From Oscillospiraceae bacterium (GTDB lineage: Bacteria; Bacillota; Clostridia; Oscillospirales; Oscillospiraceae), in the NCBI GenBank assembly GCA_029067025.1, contig JAIEFH010000180.1:1-24582 (forward strand): a stretch of DNA of 24,582 nucleotides. Reading direction: 5' to 3'. Of this stretch, positions 15,393 to 22,575 are shown in pieces. The position numbers and the translations under genes are program-made. Numbering within the stretch: the stretch's first letter is position 1; each line of letters begins with the position of its first letter. The notes beneath the pieces were generated by a model, which searched no databases, had not been told where the DNA came from, and saw only the letters and a list, made by a program, of their open reading frames with translations.

Positions 15393-16009
15393 GTCCAATC
15401 CTCCTCATCAAATTCTTCCATCCATTTCGGAGCGGAGTGGATCTCCTCGCCGGGGCGCAGGGGGAGCTGGATGTACCGCTCCATATGCGCCGGGGAAAAA
15501 TACCCGGCGTATACACCCCGGTGCATGGCCTCCACCCGGCGGTCATCCGTCTCGGGGCCCTGGTACAGGCAGTTGAACTGTACCCCAAACAGGGCGCACT
15601 CATAGTCCAGCACCCGGAAGCCATTGCGCTCATAGAAGGCGATGCGCCGGCGGCGCAGGGCATTTTCCTCCGGGGAGGCGTCCGGGCCGGGGGCCTCCGC
15701 CTCGCCGAAGATCTGACCGTAGCGCTCCATAAGCAGGGCCAGGATCTTCGTGCCCAGCCCGCTGTTGCGCAGGCCCCGGAGGACGCCGAAATATTCCAGC
15801 AGCGCCCCCTCCCGATGTTCGGAAAGCCACACAATGGCGTAGCCCACCGGCTTGCCGTTTTCCGTCACCAGCAGGGGTTCGTAACAGCCCATATCCATCA
15901 GCCGGAGCATGGCCGCCAGCGGCTTCAGCTCCGCGCGGGGAAAATCCACCGTCATCTCATTTTGATAGAGGGCGGTCAGTTCGTCTTTATTCAGCAGCCG
16001 TAATTCCAT
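15389..16009 (-). CDS. GNAT-family N-acetyltransferase with C-terminal extension
   Basis: A 206-residue protein with a GNAT core in residues 1-150: GKPVGYAIVWLSE (52-64, beta-strand 4 region), the acetyl-CoA loop-like LRGLRNSGLGTKIL (77-90), and IAFYERNGFRVLDYE (123-137). A charged insertion (about 103-118, AEAPGPDASPEE) separates the CoA loop from the last helix. The roughly 55 residues after the core are acidic and aromatic-rich and end EEFDEEDWT. Substrate is unknown. The ATG was chosen because GGAG lies 7 nt upstream, inside the 3' end of rimI, which it overlaps by 23 bp; the small membrane protein gene overlaps its stop. Confidence 0.82.
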   Translation of the reverse strand: MELRLLNKDELTALYQNEMTVDFPRAELKPLAAMLRLMDMGCYEPLLVTENGKPVGYAIVWLSEHREGALLEYFGVLRGLRNSGLGTKILALLMERYGQIFGEAEAPGPDASPEENALRRRRIAFYERNGFRVLDYECALFGVQFNCLYQGPETDDRRVEAMHRGVYAGYFSPAHMERYIQLPLRPGEEIHSAPKWMEEFDEEDWT

Positions 16010-16454
16010 GCTCAAACTCCAAAGTCATCAGGATCGCGTCCTCTTTCGGCGCGTCATAGTAATTCTTCCGCCGCCCCACCGCCGCGAAGCCGTGCTTTTC
16101 GTACAGGGCGATGGCGGGGGCGTTGGAGGCGCGCACCTCCAGCATGAGGACGGACAGATGCTCCCGGCCAAAGCCGGTGAGCGCCCCCAGCAGGGCATCC
16201 GCCACCCCCCGGCGGCGGGCCTCCGGGGCCACGGCGATGTTGTCCAGATTGCCCTCGTCCAGCACCACGGACAGCACGGCGTAGCCTAGAATTGTGCCGT
16301 CCTCCCCCTCCGCCAGCAGGATGGCGGCGCGGGGGTTGTCCAGCGCGTCCCGGAACAGCTCCTCGCTCCAGGGGTCGGCGGGGAAGCAGCGCTTTTCCAG
16401 CGCGGCGACCTGGGGCAGATGGGCCGTGGTCATGGGCACAATGTGATAAGTCAT
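15987..16454 (-). CDS. rimI: Ribosomal protein alanine N-acetyltransferase (RimI family)
   Basis: A 155-residue GNAT enzyme expected to acetylate the N-terminus of ribosomal protein S18. The RimI pattern is complete: FPADPWSEELF (25-35), GYAVLSVVLDEGNLDNIAV (58-76), the CoA loop APEARRRGVADALL (76-89), LEVRASNAPAIALYEKHGF (105-123) and RRKNYYDAPKEDAILM (128-143). The ATG overlaps the methyltransferase stop by one base (TGATG) and GGGAGGGG lies just upstream. It is next to another GNAT gene and near tsaD, its frequent neighbour. Confidence 0.92.
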   Translation of the reverse strand: MTYHIVPMTTAHLPQVAALEKRCFPADPWSEELFRDALDNPRAAILLAEGEDGTILGYAVLSVVLDEGNLDNIAVAPEARRRGVADALLGALTGFGREHLSVLMLEVRASNAPAIALYEKHGFAAVGRRKNYYDAPKEDAILMTLEFEHGITAAE

Positions 16455-17059
16455 CAATTCCCCTCCCGCCGGAAGAGAAGCTGCCGCCAGATGGGCATAT
16501 CCGAGGTCAGCTCCCGCTGGTAGGCAAACAGCCCGTCCGCGCCCTCCACCACCTCGTCCAAGGTGTGGGCGATGAAATTGCGGTCATATTCCTCGCCGTC
16601 GATCTGTCGGAGACTCCATTCGTCCAGCTTGCCGATGCCCTCCCGGATGGAGGCCAGCACCAGCCCGCCGGATCGCACCACCTTCGCCATCTGGGCAAAG
16701 GCCAGGGGCAGATCTTTCGTCTCGATGTGTACCAGTCCCGCGGAGAGCAGGATGCCGTCCACCATGCCGATGTGGGAGTAATCGCCCAGCATATCCGCCT
16801 GGAAGAAGGGGGTATCCGGGTTGCGCTCCCGGGCGATGTTTAGGCTTTTGCCGCTGAAGTCCAGCCCCAGCGCGCCAAAGCCTCTGGCCCGGATGCGCCC
16901 GGTCTCGTATCCCGCGCCGCAGCACAGATCCAGCACCCGCCCGCCGGGGGGCAGCAGGGAGAGAAATTCGTCCAGGCAGGGCAGATACGCCTTGTCGTCA
17001 TAGCCGTTGGCGGCCCACTCTGCCGCGGTCTTGTCGTAGTATTCCTGTACGCCCCGCAT
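16454..17059 (-). CDS. Class I SAM-dependent methyltransferase
   Basis: A 201-residue cytoplasmic methyltransferase. SAM-binding motif I is VLDLCCGAGYETG (42-54), motif II acidic residue in GLDFSGKSL (65-73), and the later strands read FFQADMLGDY and GLVLASIREG. The N-terminal YYDKTAAEWAANGYDD is typical of the small-molecule methyltransferase group. No substrate-specific domain can be read. AAAGGGG precedes the chosen ATG; a longer frame reaching upstream overlaps the neighbouring gene and is not needed. Sits 16 bp after the nucleoside phosphorylase and overlaps rimI. Confidence 0.85.
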   Translation of the reverse strand: MRGVQEYYDKTAAEWAANGYDDKAYLPCLDEFLSLLPPGGRVLDLCCGAGYETGRIRARGFGALGLDFSGKSLNIARERNPDTPFFQADMLGDYSHIGMVDGILLSAGLVHIETKDLPLAFAQMAKVVRSGGLVLASIREGIGKLDEWSLRQIDGEEYDRNFIAHTLDEVVEGADGLFAYQRELTSDMPIWRQLLFRREGN

Positions 17060-17075
17060 GTTAGCTTGCACCCCT

Positions 17076-17828
17076 TTACAGCCGCGCCGCCGCCTCCAGC
17101 GCCACCCGCAGGTATTTCTCATAGTCGGAGGCGGGCACCGTCCCCAAGGTGCGGGGATCCCAGGCATCCCCGTCCAGGCTGTCCTCGGCGTAGAAGAATT
17201 CGTACACCTCCGCACCCCGGAACTGGGCCACCGCCATGGCGGAGGCGCACTCCATGTCCACGGCGACGCAGCCGTCGGCGCGGCGCTTTTCCATGTTGCT
17301 CCGGGTCTCCCGGTAGAGGGCGTCGGTGGTCCACACCCGGCCCTTCACATAGGGCAGCTTCAGCTCGTCAAAGACCTCCCCCAGCCGCTCCGCTGTGGGC
17401 ACATCCACATAGTCGCCCGCGGGCAGATAGTGGTAGCTGACGCCCTCGTCCCGGTAGGCTTGGGTGGGGAGGATAAAGCGTCCGGCGGCAAGGGCGGCAT
17501 CCAGCACGCCGCAGGCGCCGTAGAGCAGCACCTTTTTCGCGCCCAGGGCCAGCACCTCCTCCAGCAGCCCCGCCGTACCCGCGCCGCCGATGAGGGTCTG
17601 GAAGACGCCGATGTCCCTGCCCTTCCAGGAAAGCTTGTAGACCGGGATTTCCCATCCGCCCCGGAGCGTGGCGACGATCTGCGTGTCACAGATGTCCCGC
17701 AGGGTCTGGAGGGACTTCTCCTCAAAGGTCATGATGATGGTCTCCGGAAAGCCGTCCACTGGACGGTACATAGCGGAAGGGGGTATGATTTCTTCAGAAT
17801 TGGGGTCAAAGGTATCGAATAAGCTCAT
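17076..17828 (-). CDS. PNP/uridine-phosphorylase-family nucleoside phosphorylase
   Basis: A 250-residue enzyme of the PNP-UDP superfamily, which splits nucleosides with phosphate to base and ribose 1-phosphate. Visible are the phosphate/ribose-site glycine segment IGGAGTAGLLEEVLALGAKKVLLYGACGVL (80-109), the WTTDALYRET segment (166-175) and the nucleoside-binding VAVDMECASAMAVA (188-201) with Met192-Glu193. The N-terminus is extended relative to E. coli Udp and DeoD. Purine or uridine preference is not clear. The ATG follows AAAGGAG at 8 nt; a GTG nine bases upstream abuts the ribosome site. It starts 15 bp after polA, so it belongs to that operon. Confidence 0.88.
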   Translation of the reverse strand: MSLFDTFDPNSEEIIPPSAMYRPVDGFPETIIMTFEEKSLQTLRDICDTQIVATLRGGWEIPVYKLSWKGRDIGVFQTLIGGAGTAGLLEEVLALGAKKVLLYGACGVLDAALAAGRFILPTQAYRDEGVSYHYLPAGDYVDVPTAERLGEVFDELKLPYVKGRVWTTDALYRETRSNMEKRRADGCVAVDMECASAMAVAQFRGAEVYEFFYAEDSLDGDAWDPRTLGTVPASDYEKYLRVALEAAARL

Positions 17829-17843
17829 GTCGAGCACTCCTTT

Positions 17844-20531
17844 CTAATGTGTCTCCGCCCAGGTGCGGCCCGCTTTCGCGTCGGCCACCAGCGGCACGGA
17901 CAGCGCCGCCACCCCCTCCATCTCCTCCTGAAGCAGGGCCTTGACCTGTTCCGCCTCGCCCTCGGGGCACTCCACGATCAGCTCGTCGTGAACCTGGAGG
18001 ACTAGGCGGGCCTCCAGCCCCTCCGAGCGCAGACGGCTGTCCACTTTTATCATAGCCAGCTTGATGATGTCGGCGGCGGTGCCCTGGATGGGCATATTCA
18101 GCGCCACCCGCTCGCCAAAGGATCGGGTGTTGAAGTTGGAGCTTTTCAGCTCCGGCAGCCAGCGCCGCCGCCCGTACATAGTGGACACAAAGCCGTCCTC
18201 CCTGCCCTGCTCCACCACCCGGTTCATATAAGCCCGCACGCCGGAATAGTGTTCAAAATACTTCTCCATATACTCCTTGGCCTGGGGAACGGACACGTGG
18301 ATGTCCTCGGACAGGGAGTAAGCGGAGATGCCGTACACAATGCCAAAGTTCACGGCCTTCGCCGCCCGGCGCAGCTCGGCGGGCACCTCATCCTGGGGAA
18401 GCCCGAACACCTGGGAGGCGGTGACGGTGTGGATGTCCACGCCGGAGTTGAAGCCGTCGATCATGGCGCTGTCCCCGGACATATGGGCCAGCAGGCGCAG
18501 CTCAATCTGGGAATAGTCCGCGTCCACCAGAACTTTTCCCACCGGGGCCACGAACATCTTCCGCATCTCCGCCCCCAGGGGGGTGCGGACAGGGATATTC
18601 TGCAAATTGGGCTCGGTGGAGCTGAGCCGCCCGGTGGCGGTGACGGTGTTCTGGAAGCTGGTGTGGATGCGCCCGTCGGCGTCAATGACCTTGCCCAGCC
18701 CCTCCACATAGGTGGAGTTCAGCTTGGTAAGCTGGCGGTAGTCCAGCACCTTGCCCACAATGGCGTGCTTGGGACGAAGCTTCTCCATCACGTCCACGTT
18801 GGTGGAATAGCCCGTCTTGGTTTTCTTGACGGGGGGCAGGCCCAGCTTGTCAAACAGGATGTGCCCCAGCTGTTTTGGGGAGAGGATGTTGAACTTTTCC
18901 CCGGCCAGCTCGTAGATCTCCGCCGTCAGGGTGTCAATGCCCGCTTGGAGCTGCTTGCCGAAGTCGGACAGCGCCTGGCCGTCCACCAGCACGCCGATGC
19001 GCTCCATCCGGGCCAGCACCGGGCACAGGGGCAGCTCAATATCCGTGAGGACGGACATCAGGCCGAATTCCTCCAGCTTGGGCTTGAACAGTTCATAAAA
19101 CGCTTCGATCCAAGCGGTGTCCTCATACCAGGCGGTCTGGGCCTTCAGGCCGTCGTCCAGCAGGGAGAAGGCGGTCTCGTCCTTGTAGGCGGCGTTCAGC
19201 TCCAGTTCCTTCTTGAAGTAAGACATGGCCAGCTTGCGCAGCTCGTAGCTCCCGGCGGTGGGGTCCAGCAGGTAGGCGGCAAGCTCGGTATCGAAGATGA
19301 AACCCTCCGGCTCGATGCCCTCATCCAGCAGGGCGCGGCACAGCTCCTTGACGCCATGGGTGACCTTTTTCACCGTGGGGCCGAACAGCGCCGCCAGCAG
19401 GGCGTGGTAGTCCCCCTCGTAGCGGCGGTTGCGGACGTCGTAGAGATACGCCTGCTTTCCGTCGTCCTCGGACAGGGAGACCGCCACCCCCTCCAACCCA
19501 GGCAGGGGCAGCACGGCGACGCACTCTGCCGCCTCCCATTTGGGCAGGGCGGCCCGGAAATCGTCCTCGGTGAGCACGTTGATCATGTCAACGTGCACTT
19601 CGGCGGGCTCCCCCTCGACGGTGCCGGTTATCGCGGAACCGGGGGTGAGCTTCAGCTTGTCGATGAACTTGTTGAACTCCAGATTCAGGAGCTTTTCATA
19701 GAGGACAGGTTCATTGAAGGGCCGGCGGGCCGTATCCAACCGGTCAAAGTCCATGGGCGCGTCGCAGCGGATGGTAGCCAGATCATAACTCATCCGGGCG
19801 TCCGCCTCTCCCTCGGCCAGCTTCTTCACCACCCCAGGCTTGGCGGGGACGTAGGGAGCCATGCAGATGTCTGGCATATGGTCGTAGAGGTGGTCGATGG
19901 TGTGGTACATCTGGATTAGGGCCATGGCGGTCTTTTCCCCCACGCCCTTCACGCCGGGGTAGTTGTCGGAGGAATCCCCCATCAGCGCCTTCAGGTCGAT
20001 GAGGTGGATGGGATCGAAGCCGTATTCCTCCCGGAAGCCGTCGGGGGTGACGTTGCGGGTGGTGGTCTGGCCCATGCGGGTTGTGACCAGCTTCACGGTG
20101 GTGCGGTCGTCGATGAGCTGCAAGGAGTCCTTGTCCCCGGTGACGATGATGGTGTCCCCCCCCTGGGCGGCGTTCACCCTTGACATGGTGCCCAGCAGGT
20201 CGTCCGCCTCCCAGCCTTCCAGCTCATAGCGGCGGATGTTCATGGCGTCCAGCACCTCTTTCAGCACCGGCATCTGGACGGCCAGCTCCTCCGGCATCCC
20301 CTTGCGCTGGGCCTTATAGCCCTCGTAAGCCTGGTGGCGGAAGGTAGGCGCCCGCATATCAAAGGCCACCGCCAGCCCCTCGGGCTGTTCCTCGTCCAGC
20401 AGCTTGAACAGAATGTTGAGGAAACCGAAAATGGCGTTGGTGGGCAGGCCCTCCCGGGTAGTCAGGTTCTGGCTGATGCCGTAAAAGGCCCGGTTGACAA
20501 TGGAATTGCCGTCGATGACCATGAGCTTCAT
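17844..20531 (-). CDS. polA: DNA polymerase I
   Basis: An 895-residue family A DNA polymerase for Okazaki-fragment maturation and repair. The N-terminal 5'-3' exonuclease (about 1-290) shows MVIDGNSIVNRAFYGI, WEADDLLGT and GDKDSLQL, with DLKALMGDSSDNYPGVKGVGEKTA. The middle domain corresponds to the 3'-5' exonuclease but the ExoI DxE is replaced by CVAVLPLPG, so proofreading is predicted lost, as in Taq and Bacillus enzymes. The polymerase motifs are intact: A, DADYSQIELRLLAHMSGD with Asp672; B, RRAAKAVNFGIVYG with Lys725 and Phe729; C, QVHDELIVE with Asp849. AGAGGTG precedes the ATG. It heads a seven-gene leftward block down to tsaD. Confidence 0.97.
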   Translation of the reverse strand: MKLMVIDGNSIVNRAFYGISQNLTTREGLPTNAIFGFLNILFKLLDEEQPEGLAVAFDMRAPTFRHQAYEGYKAQRKGMPEELAVQMPVLKEVLDAMNIRRYELEGWEADDLLGTMSRVNAAQGGDTIIVTGDKDSLQLIDDRTTVKLVTTRMGQTTTRNVTPDGFREEYGFDPIHLIDLKALMGDSSDNYPGVKGVGEKTAMALIQMYHTIDHLYDHMPDICMAPYVPAKPGVVKKLAEGEADARMSYDLATIRCDAPMDFDRLDTARRPFNEPVLYEKLLNLEFNKFIDKLKLTPGSAITGTVEGEPAEVHVDMINVLTEDDFRAALPKWEAAECVAVLPLPGLEGVAVSLSEDDGKQAYLYDVRNRRYEGDYHALLAALFGPTVKKVTHGVKELCRALLDEGIEPEGFIFDTELAAYLLDPTAGSYELRKLAMSYFKKELELNAAYKDETAFSLLDDGLKAQTAWYEDTAWIEAFYELFKPKLEEFGLMSVLTDIELPLCPVLARMERIGVLVDGQALSDFGKQLQAGIDTLTAEIYELAGEKFNILSPKQLGHILFDKLGLPPVKKTKTGYSTNVDVMEKLRPKHAIVGKVLDYRQLTKLNSTYVEGLGKVIDADGRIHTSFQNTVTATGRLSSTEPNLQNIPVRTPLGAEMRKMFVAPVGKVLVDADYSQIELRLLAHMSGDSAMIDGFNSGVDIHTVTASQVFGLPQDEVPAELRRAAKAVNFGIVYGISAYSLSEDIHVSVPQAKEYMEKYFEHYSGVRAYMNRVVEQGREDGFVSTMYGRRRWLPELKSSNFNTRSFGERVALNMPIQGTAADIIKLAMIKVDSRLRSEGLEARLVLQVHDELIVECPEGEAEQVKALLQEEMEGVAALSVPLVADAKAGRTWAETH

Positions 20532-20559
20532 AGGGAACACCTCTCAAGTTGAATAATAT

Positions 20560-20588
20560 AGTATACCACTTTGGATGAAAACGCGCAA
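20560..20588 (-). promoter_or_regulatory. Promoter of polA
   Basis: On the minus strand TTGCGC (20583-20588), 17-bp spacer, TATACT (20560-20565), about 29 bp before the polA ATG. Confidence 0.65.
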
Positions 20589-20602
20589 GGGAGCGCCCCC
20601 GG

Positions 20603-20637
20603 AAAAAGAAAAAGCCAACACCCCTCAGGATGTTGGC
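20603..20637 (-). terminator. Rho-independent terminator upstream of polA
   Basis: Minus strand: GCCAACA (20637-20631), 10-nt loop, TGTTGGC (20620-20614), then TTTTTCTTTTT. It ends a transcript that starts further upstream and lies just before the polA promoter. Confidence 0.82.
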
Positions 20638-20693
20638 AAGTCCCGCCGCAGGTTCGGGGTGCTGCCGCCCCGAAAAACGCGATTTCATTCAGC
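20603..20693 (-). ncRNA. Candidate ~90-nt small RNA or attenuator leader upstream of polA
   Basis: A promoter at 20700-20728 and a clear terminator at 20603-20637 bracket about 90 nt on the minus strand. Inside is a first hairpin, TTCGGGG/CCCCGAA (20674-20668 with 20659-20653) with an 8-nt loop, then a GC-rich linker (CCTGCGGCGGG), then the terminator stem. The sequence does not match SRP RNA, 6S or a riboswitch I can recognise. A short open frame beginning MLNEIAFFG runs through it without a good ribosome site. Confidence 0.5.
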
Positions 20694-20699
20694 ATTGTC

Positions 20700-20728
20700 A
20701 TAGTAACAGACTTTTGGGCAAAAGTCAA
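20700..20728 (-). promoter_or_regulatory. Promoter of the candidate small RNA
   Basis: On the minus strand TTGACT (20723-20728), 17-bp spacer, TACTAT (20700-20705). Start expected near 20693. Confidence 0.6.
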
Positions 20729-20742
20729 GGGGCGGATCATCC

Positions 20743-20776
20743 TTGTATTTTTCCGCAAAATGTCGTATGATATAAT
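20743..20776 (+). promoter_or_regulatory. Promoter of the nucleoside-kinase-like gene
   Basis: TTGTAT (20743-20748), 17-bp spacer, TATGAT (20766-20771), overlapped by a perfect TATAAT (20771-20776). Predicted leader of about 75 nt. Confidence 0.65.
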
Positions 20777-20794
20777 CAGTCTAGAAGAACGTAC

Positions 20795-20827
20795 GCGGGA
20801 AGCTGGCAAACCCGCTGTCTCAGCGGG
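20795..20827 (+). promoter_or_regulatory. Alternative hairpins in the leader of the nucleoside-kinase-like gene
   Basis: CCCGCTG (20811-20817) pairs with CAGCGGG (20821-20827) across a 3-nt loop, but its CCCGC can instead pair with GCGGG at 20795-20799. The two structures exclude each other. No U-tract follows the second hairpin, so control, if any, would act on translation or RNA stability; the ribosome site begins 13 nt later. Confidence 0.4.
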
Positions 20828-20854
20828 AAAATGATACATAAAGGAGGCCATCCC

Positions 20855-22525
20855 ATGGAAGAGAAGAAAATGCTGACAGTCACCGTGGACGGCGTGAAGT
20901 ATGCCTATCCCCACGGGGCGCCCTACCGCGCCATCGCGGCGGATTTTCAAAGCCGTTTCCCCTATGACATCCTGCTGGTCAACCGGGACGGAAAGCTGTG
21001 TGAGCTCCACAAAGTGCTGGATCGGGACTGCTCGCTGAAAATGGTCACCGCCCAGGATGTGCCCGGCATCCAGACCTATGAGCGCAGCGCGCTTTTCCTG
21101 CTGCTGAAGGCCTTCTACGACGTGGCGGGCCGGGAAAGCGTGGATCGTATCTCCGTGGGCTACTCCCTCAGCCGCGCCCTCTTTCTCCGCGCCAAGGGCA
21201 GCTTCACCCTGGATCAGGCCCTGCTGGACCGGGTGGAGGAGCGGATGCGGGAGCTGTCCGCCCAGGCGCTTCCCATCGAAAAGAAGTCCATCAACACCGA
21301 TGACGCCATAGAGCTGTTCCGCCGGGAGGGTCTGTTCCACAAGGCTCAGCTGCTCAGCTTCCGGGTCAACTCCCATGTCAACGTCTATTCCCTGGACGGC
21401 TTTGTGGACTATTTCTATGGCTACATGGTGCCGGACACCAGCTACATCAAGTGCTTCGGCCTGGAGCTGTTCGAGGACGGCTTTATCCTGCGCCTGCCCA
21501 CTCTGAAGAATCCCAGCCAGCTGGGGGAGTTCCGCCCCTCCATGAAGGTCTTCCGGGCGCTGTCTGAATCCACCCGGCGCTGTGAGGCGCTGGGCGCCTC
21601 CAGCGTGGCCGATTTGAACACCACCATCGCCCAGGGCGGCGCCACGCCGCTGATCCTGGCCTACGAAGCCATGATGGAGAAACGGATCGGCGACATCGCC
21701 GCCGAGATCGCCAGCCGGAAGGACGTCCGCTTCGTCATGATCGCGGGGCCCTCCTCCTCCGGCAAGACCACCTTCTCCCACCGGCTGTCCACCCAGCTTC
21801 GCGCCTGCGGCCTGCACCCCCACGCCATCGCCACCGACAACTATTTTGTGAACCGGGACAAAACACCTAAGGACGAAAACGGCAATTACGACTTTGAGGG
21901 CCTGGGGGCCATGGACGTGGAGCAGTTCAACACGGACATGGTGCGGCTGCTAAACGGCGAGACGGTGGAGATGCCCTCCTACAACTTCAAAAAGGGCGCC
22001 CGGGAGTATAACGGCAATTTCCTCACCTTAAAGGAGGGCGACGTGCTGGTGATCGAGGGCATCCACTGCCTCAACGACCAGTTTACCTACGAGCTGCCCC
22101 GCGAGAGCAAATACCGCATCTACATCAGCTGCCTCACCACGCTGAACGTCGACGACCACAACCGCATCCCCACCACCGACGCCCGCCTGCTGCGGCGCAT
22201 CGAGCGGGACGCCCGGACCCGGGGCTACAGCGCCCAGGCCACCATCAAGATGTGGCCCTCTGTCCGGCGGGGGGAGGAGAACAACATCTTCCCCTTCCAG
22301 GACAGCGCGGACGTGATTTTCAACTCGGCCCTGATTTACGAGACGGCCCTGCTGAAGCCCTATGTACAGCCCCTGCTCTTCGGCGTTCCCCGGGACAGCG
22401 AGGAGTACATTGAGGCCAAGCGGCTGCTGAAGTTTTTGAACTATTTCCTGCCCATCCCCGCGGACGACATCCCCAAGACCTCCCTCATGCGGGAGTTCAT
22501 CGGCGGGGGCTGCTACCACGTCTGA
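20855..22525 (+). CDS. TGS-domain nucleoside (uridine-like) kinase
   Basis: A 556-residue fusion. Residues 1-70 resemble a TGS domain (LTVTVDGVKYAYPHGAPYRAIA), about 70-260 resemble the second additional domain of threonyl-tRNA synthetases (e.g. KFFRREGL-like LFRREGLFHKAQLLS, then FEDGFILRLPTLKNP), and about 285-500 form a uridine kinase/phosphoribulokinase-type P-loop domain with GPSSSGKTT (298-306), ATDNYFVNRDKTP, YDFEGLGAMDVEQFN and VIEGIHCLND. This architecture is known in Firmicutes and is usually annotated nucleoside kinase; the real substrate is not established from sequence. AAAGGAGG lies 7 nt before the ATG. Single gene with own promoter, structured leader and terminator, divergent from polA. 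Confidence 0.9.
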   Translation: MEEKKMLTVTVDGVKYAYPHGAPYRAIAADFQSRFPYDILLVNRDGKLCELHKVLDRDCSLKMVTAQDVPGIQTYERSALFLLLKAFYDVAGRESVDRISVGYSLSRALFLRAKGSFTLDQALLDRVEERMRELSAQALPIEKKSINTDDAIELFRREGLFHKAQLLSFRVNSHVNVYSLDGFVDYFYGYMVPDTSYIKCFGLELFEDGFILRLPTLKNPSQLGEFRPSMKVFRALSESTRRCEALGASSVADLNTTIAQGGATPLILAYEAMMEKRIGDIAAEIASRKDVRFVMIAGPSSSGKTTFSHRLSTQLRACGLHPHAIATDNYFVNRDKTPKDENGNYDFEGLGAMDVEQFNTDMVRLLNGETVEMPSYNFKKGAREYNGNFLTLKEGDVLVIEGIHCLNDQFTYELPRESKYRIYISCLTTLNVDDHNRIPTTDARLLRRIERDARTRGYSAQATIKMWPSVRRGEENNIFPFQDSADVIFNSALIYETALLKPYVQPLLFGVPRDSEEYIEAKRLLKFLNYFLPIPADDIPKTSLMREFIGGGCYHV

Positions 22526-22532
22526 CTTGAAA

Positions 22533-22573
22533 AAAGACCGCCCTTCGATCCAATGGATCGAAGGGCGGTCTTT
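22533..22573. terminator. Bidirectional terminator between the kinase and DHHW genes
   Basis: A perfect 19-bp stem (22533-22551 with 22555-22573) with a 3-nt loop, A-rich before and U-containing after. Serves the two convergent genes. Confidence 0.92.
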
Positions 22574-22575
22574 CG

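Noticed and set aside
18249..19919. Open frame of about 550 codons opposite polA
   Set aside because: Shadow of polA; no motif or start signal.
20601..20693. SRP RNA or 6S RNA for the short transcript before polA
   Set aside because: The conserved SRP apical loop (GGAAGG/AGCA type) and the large central bubble of 6S are absent, and the length is too short for 6S.
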